Origin: Flavobacteriaceae bacterium
GTDB lineage: Bacteria > Bacteroidota > Bacteroidia > Flavobacteriales > Flavobacteriaceae
Assembly: GCA_023254815.1 (NCBI GenBank)
Contig: JALRKI010000081.1
Location: 1 to 6,165, forward strand
Direction of reading: 5' to 3'
DNA: 6,165 nucleotides
The notes under the pieces are model-generated. The model was not told the origin of the DNA and searched no databases. It saw only the letters and a list, made by a program, of their open reading frames with translations. The position numbers and the translations under genes are program-made. Shown here one piece after another: positions 6,135 through 6,165 of the stretch; the stretch's first letter is position 1, and every line of letters starts with the position of its first letter.

Positions 6135-6165
6135 TATTTTTGTAATCAATATAGAAAAGTATGAT
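6135..6165 (+). promoter_or_regulatory. Possible -7 box and start of a next gene at the right edge
   Basis: TATTTTTG at 6135-6142 matches TAnnTTTG, and an ATG at 6161-6163 follows 18 nt later after an A-rich stretch (GAAAAGT). No well-spaced -33 TTG is visible; the nearest TTTG (6102-6105) is 29 nt upstream of the box. Only two bases follow the ATG, so whether a gene starts here cannot be judged from the window. The rest of 6127-6165 is AT-rich and holds no terminator-like hairpin that I can see. Confidence 0.2.

Noticed and set aside
1..6165. tRNA, rRNA, riboswitch, CRISPR array, insertion sequence or attachment site
   Set aside because: No cloverleaf, spaced direct repeats, transposase-like frame or terminal inverted repeats were seen; coding density leaves little room for them.

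Overview
The window reads as chromosomal DNA of a member of the Bacteroidota (Flavobacteriia or Cytophagia-like). Supporting signs are the complete batA-B-C-D-E order, low-to-moderate GC, no Shine-Dalgarno sequences before any start, and TAnnTTTG-type promoter -7 boxes in the one divergent intergenic region. Genus or species cannot be named from this sequence.

Positions 1-5199 (+ strand) hold the Bat ('Bacteroides aerotolerance') operon. It begins inside batA, whose N-terminal part lies left of the window, and continues through batB, batC, batD and batE. The genes are packed tightly: batA/batB overlap by 1 nt (TGATG), batB/batC by 4 nt (ATGA), batC/batD by 7 nt with a TTG start, and batD/batE are 4 nt apart. 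This points to one transcript with translational coupling. BatA and BatB are membrane-anchored von Willebrand A (VWA) proteins with intact metal-binding (MIDAS) residues. BatC and BatE carry TPR repeats. BatD is a large periplasmic beta-domain protein with one membrane anchor. By signal peptides and the positive-inside rule, nearly all the bulk of these proteins should lie in the periplasm, forming an envelope complex. In related genomes a MoxR AAA+ ATPase and a DUF58 protein are encoded upstream; they would lie outside this window.

Positions 5200-5219 are a 20-nt convergent gap. A cvpA-family inner-membrane protein gene follows on the - strand (5220-5729, GTG start preferred). A compact divergent promoter region (about 5730-5776) separates it from a + strand gene for a 118-residue protein of unknown function (5770-6126). 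The last 39 nt hold a possible -7 box and an ATG that may open the next gene.

I see no mobile element, CRISPR array, RNA gene or sign of recent transfer, and no evidence of a new system: the main content is a known operon. The points most worth a second look are the overlapping face-to-face promoters at 5734-5776 with very short leaders, the start-codon choices for cvpA, batC and batD, the charged linker plus conserved C-terminal tail of BatC, and the uncharacterised 118-residue protein.
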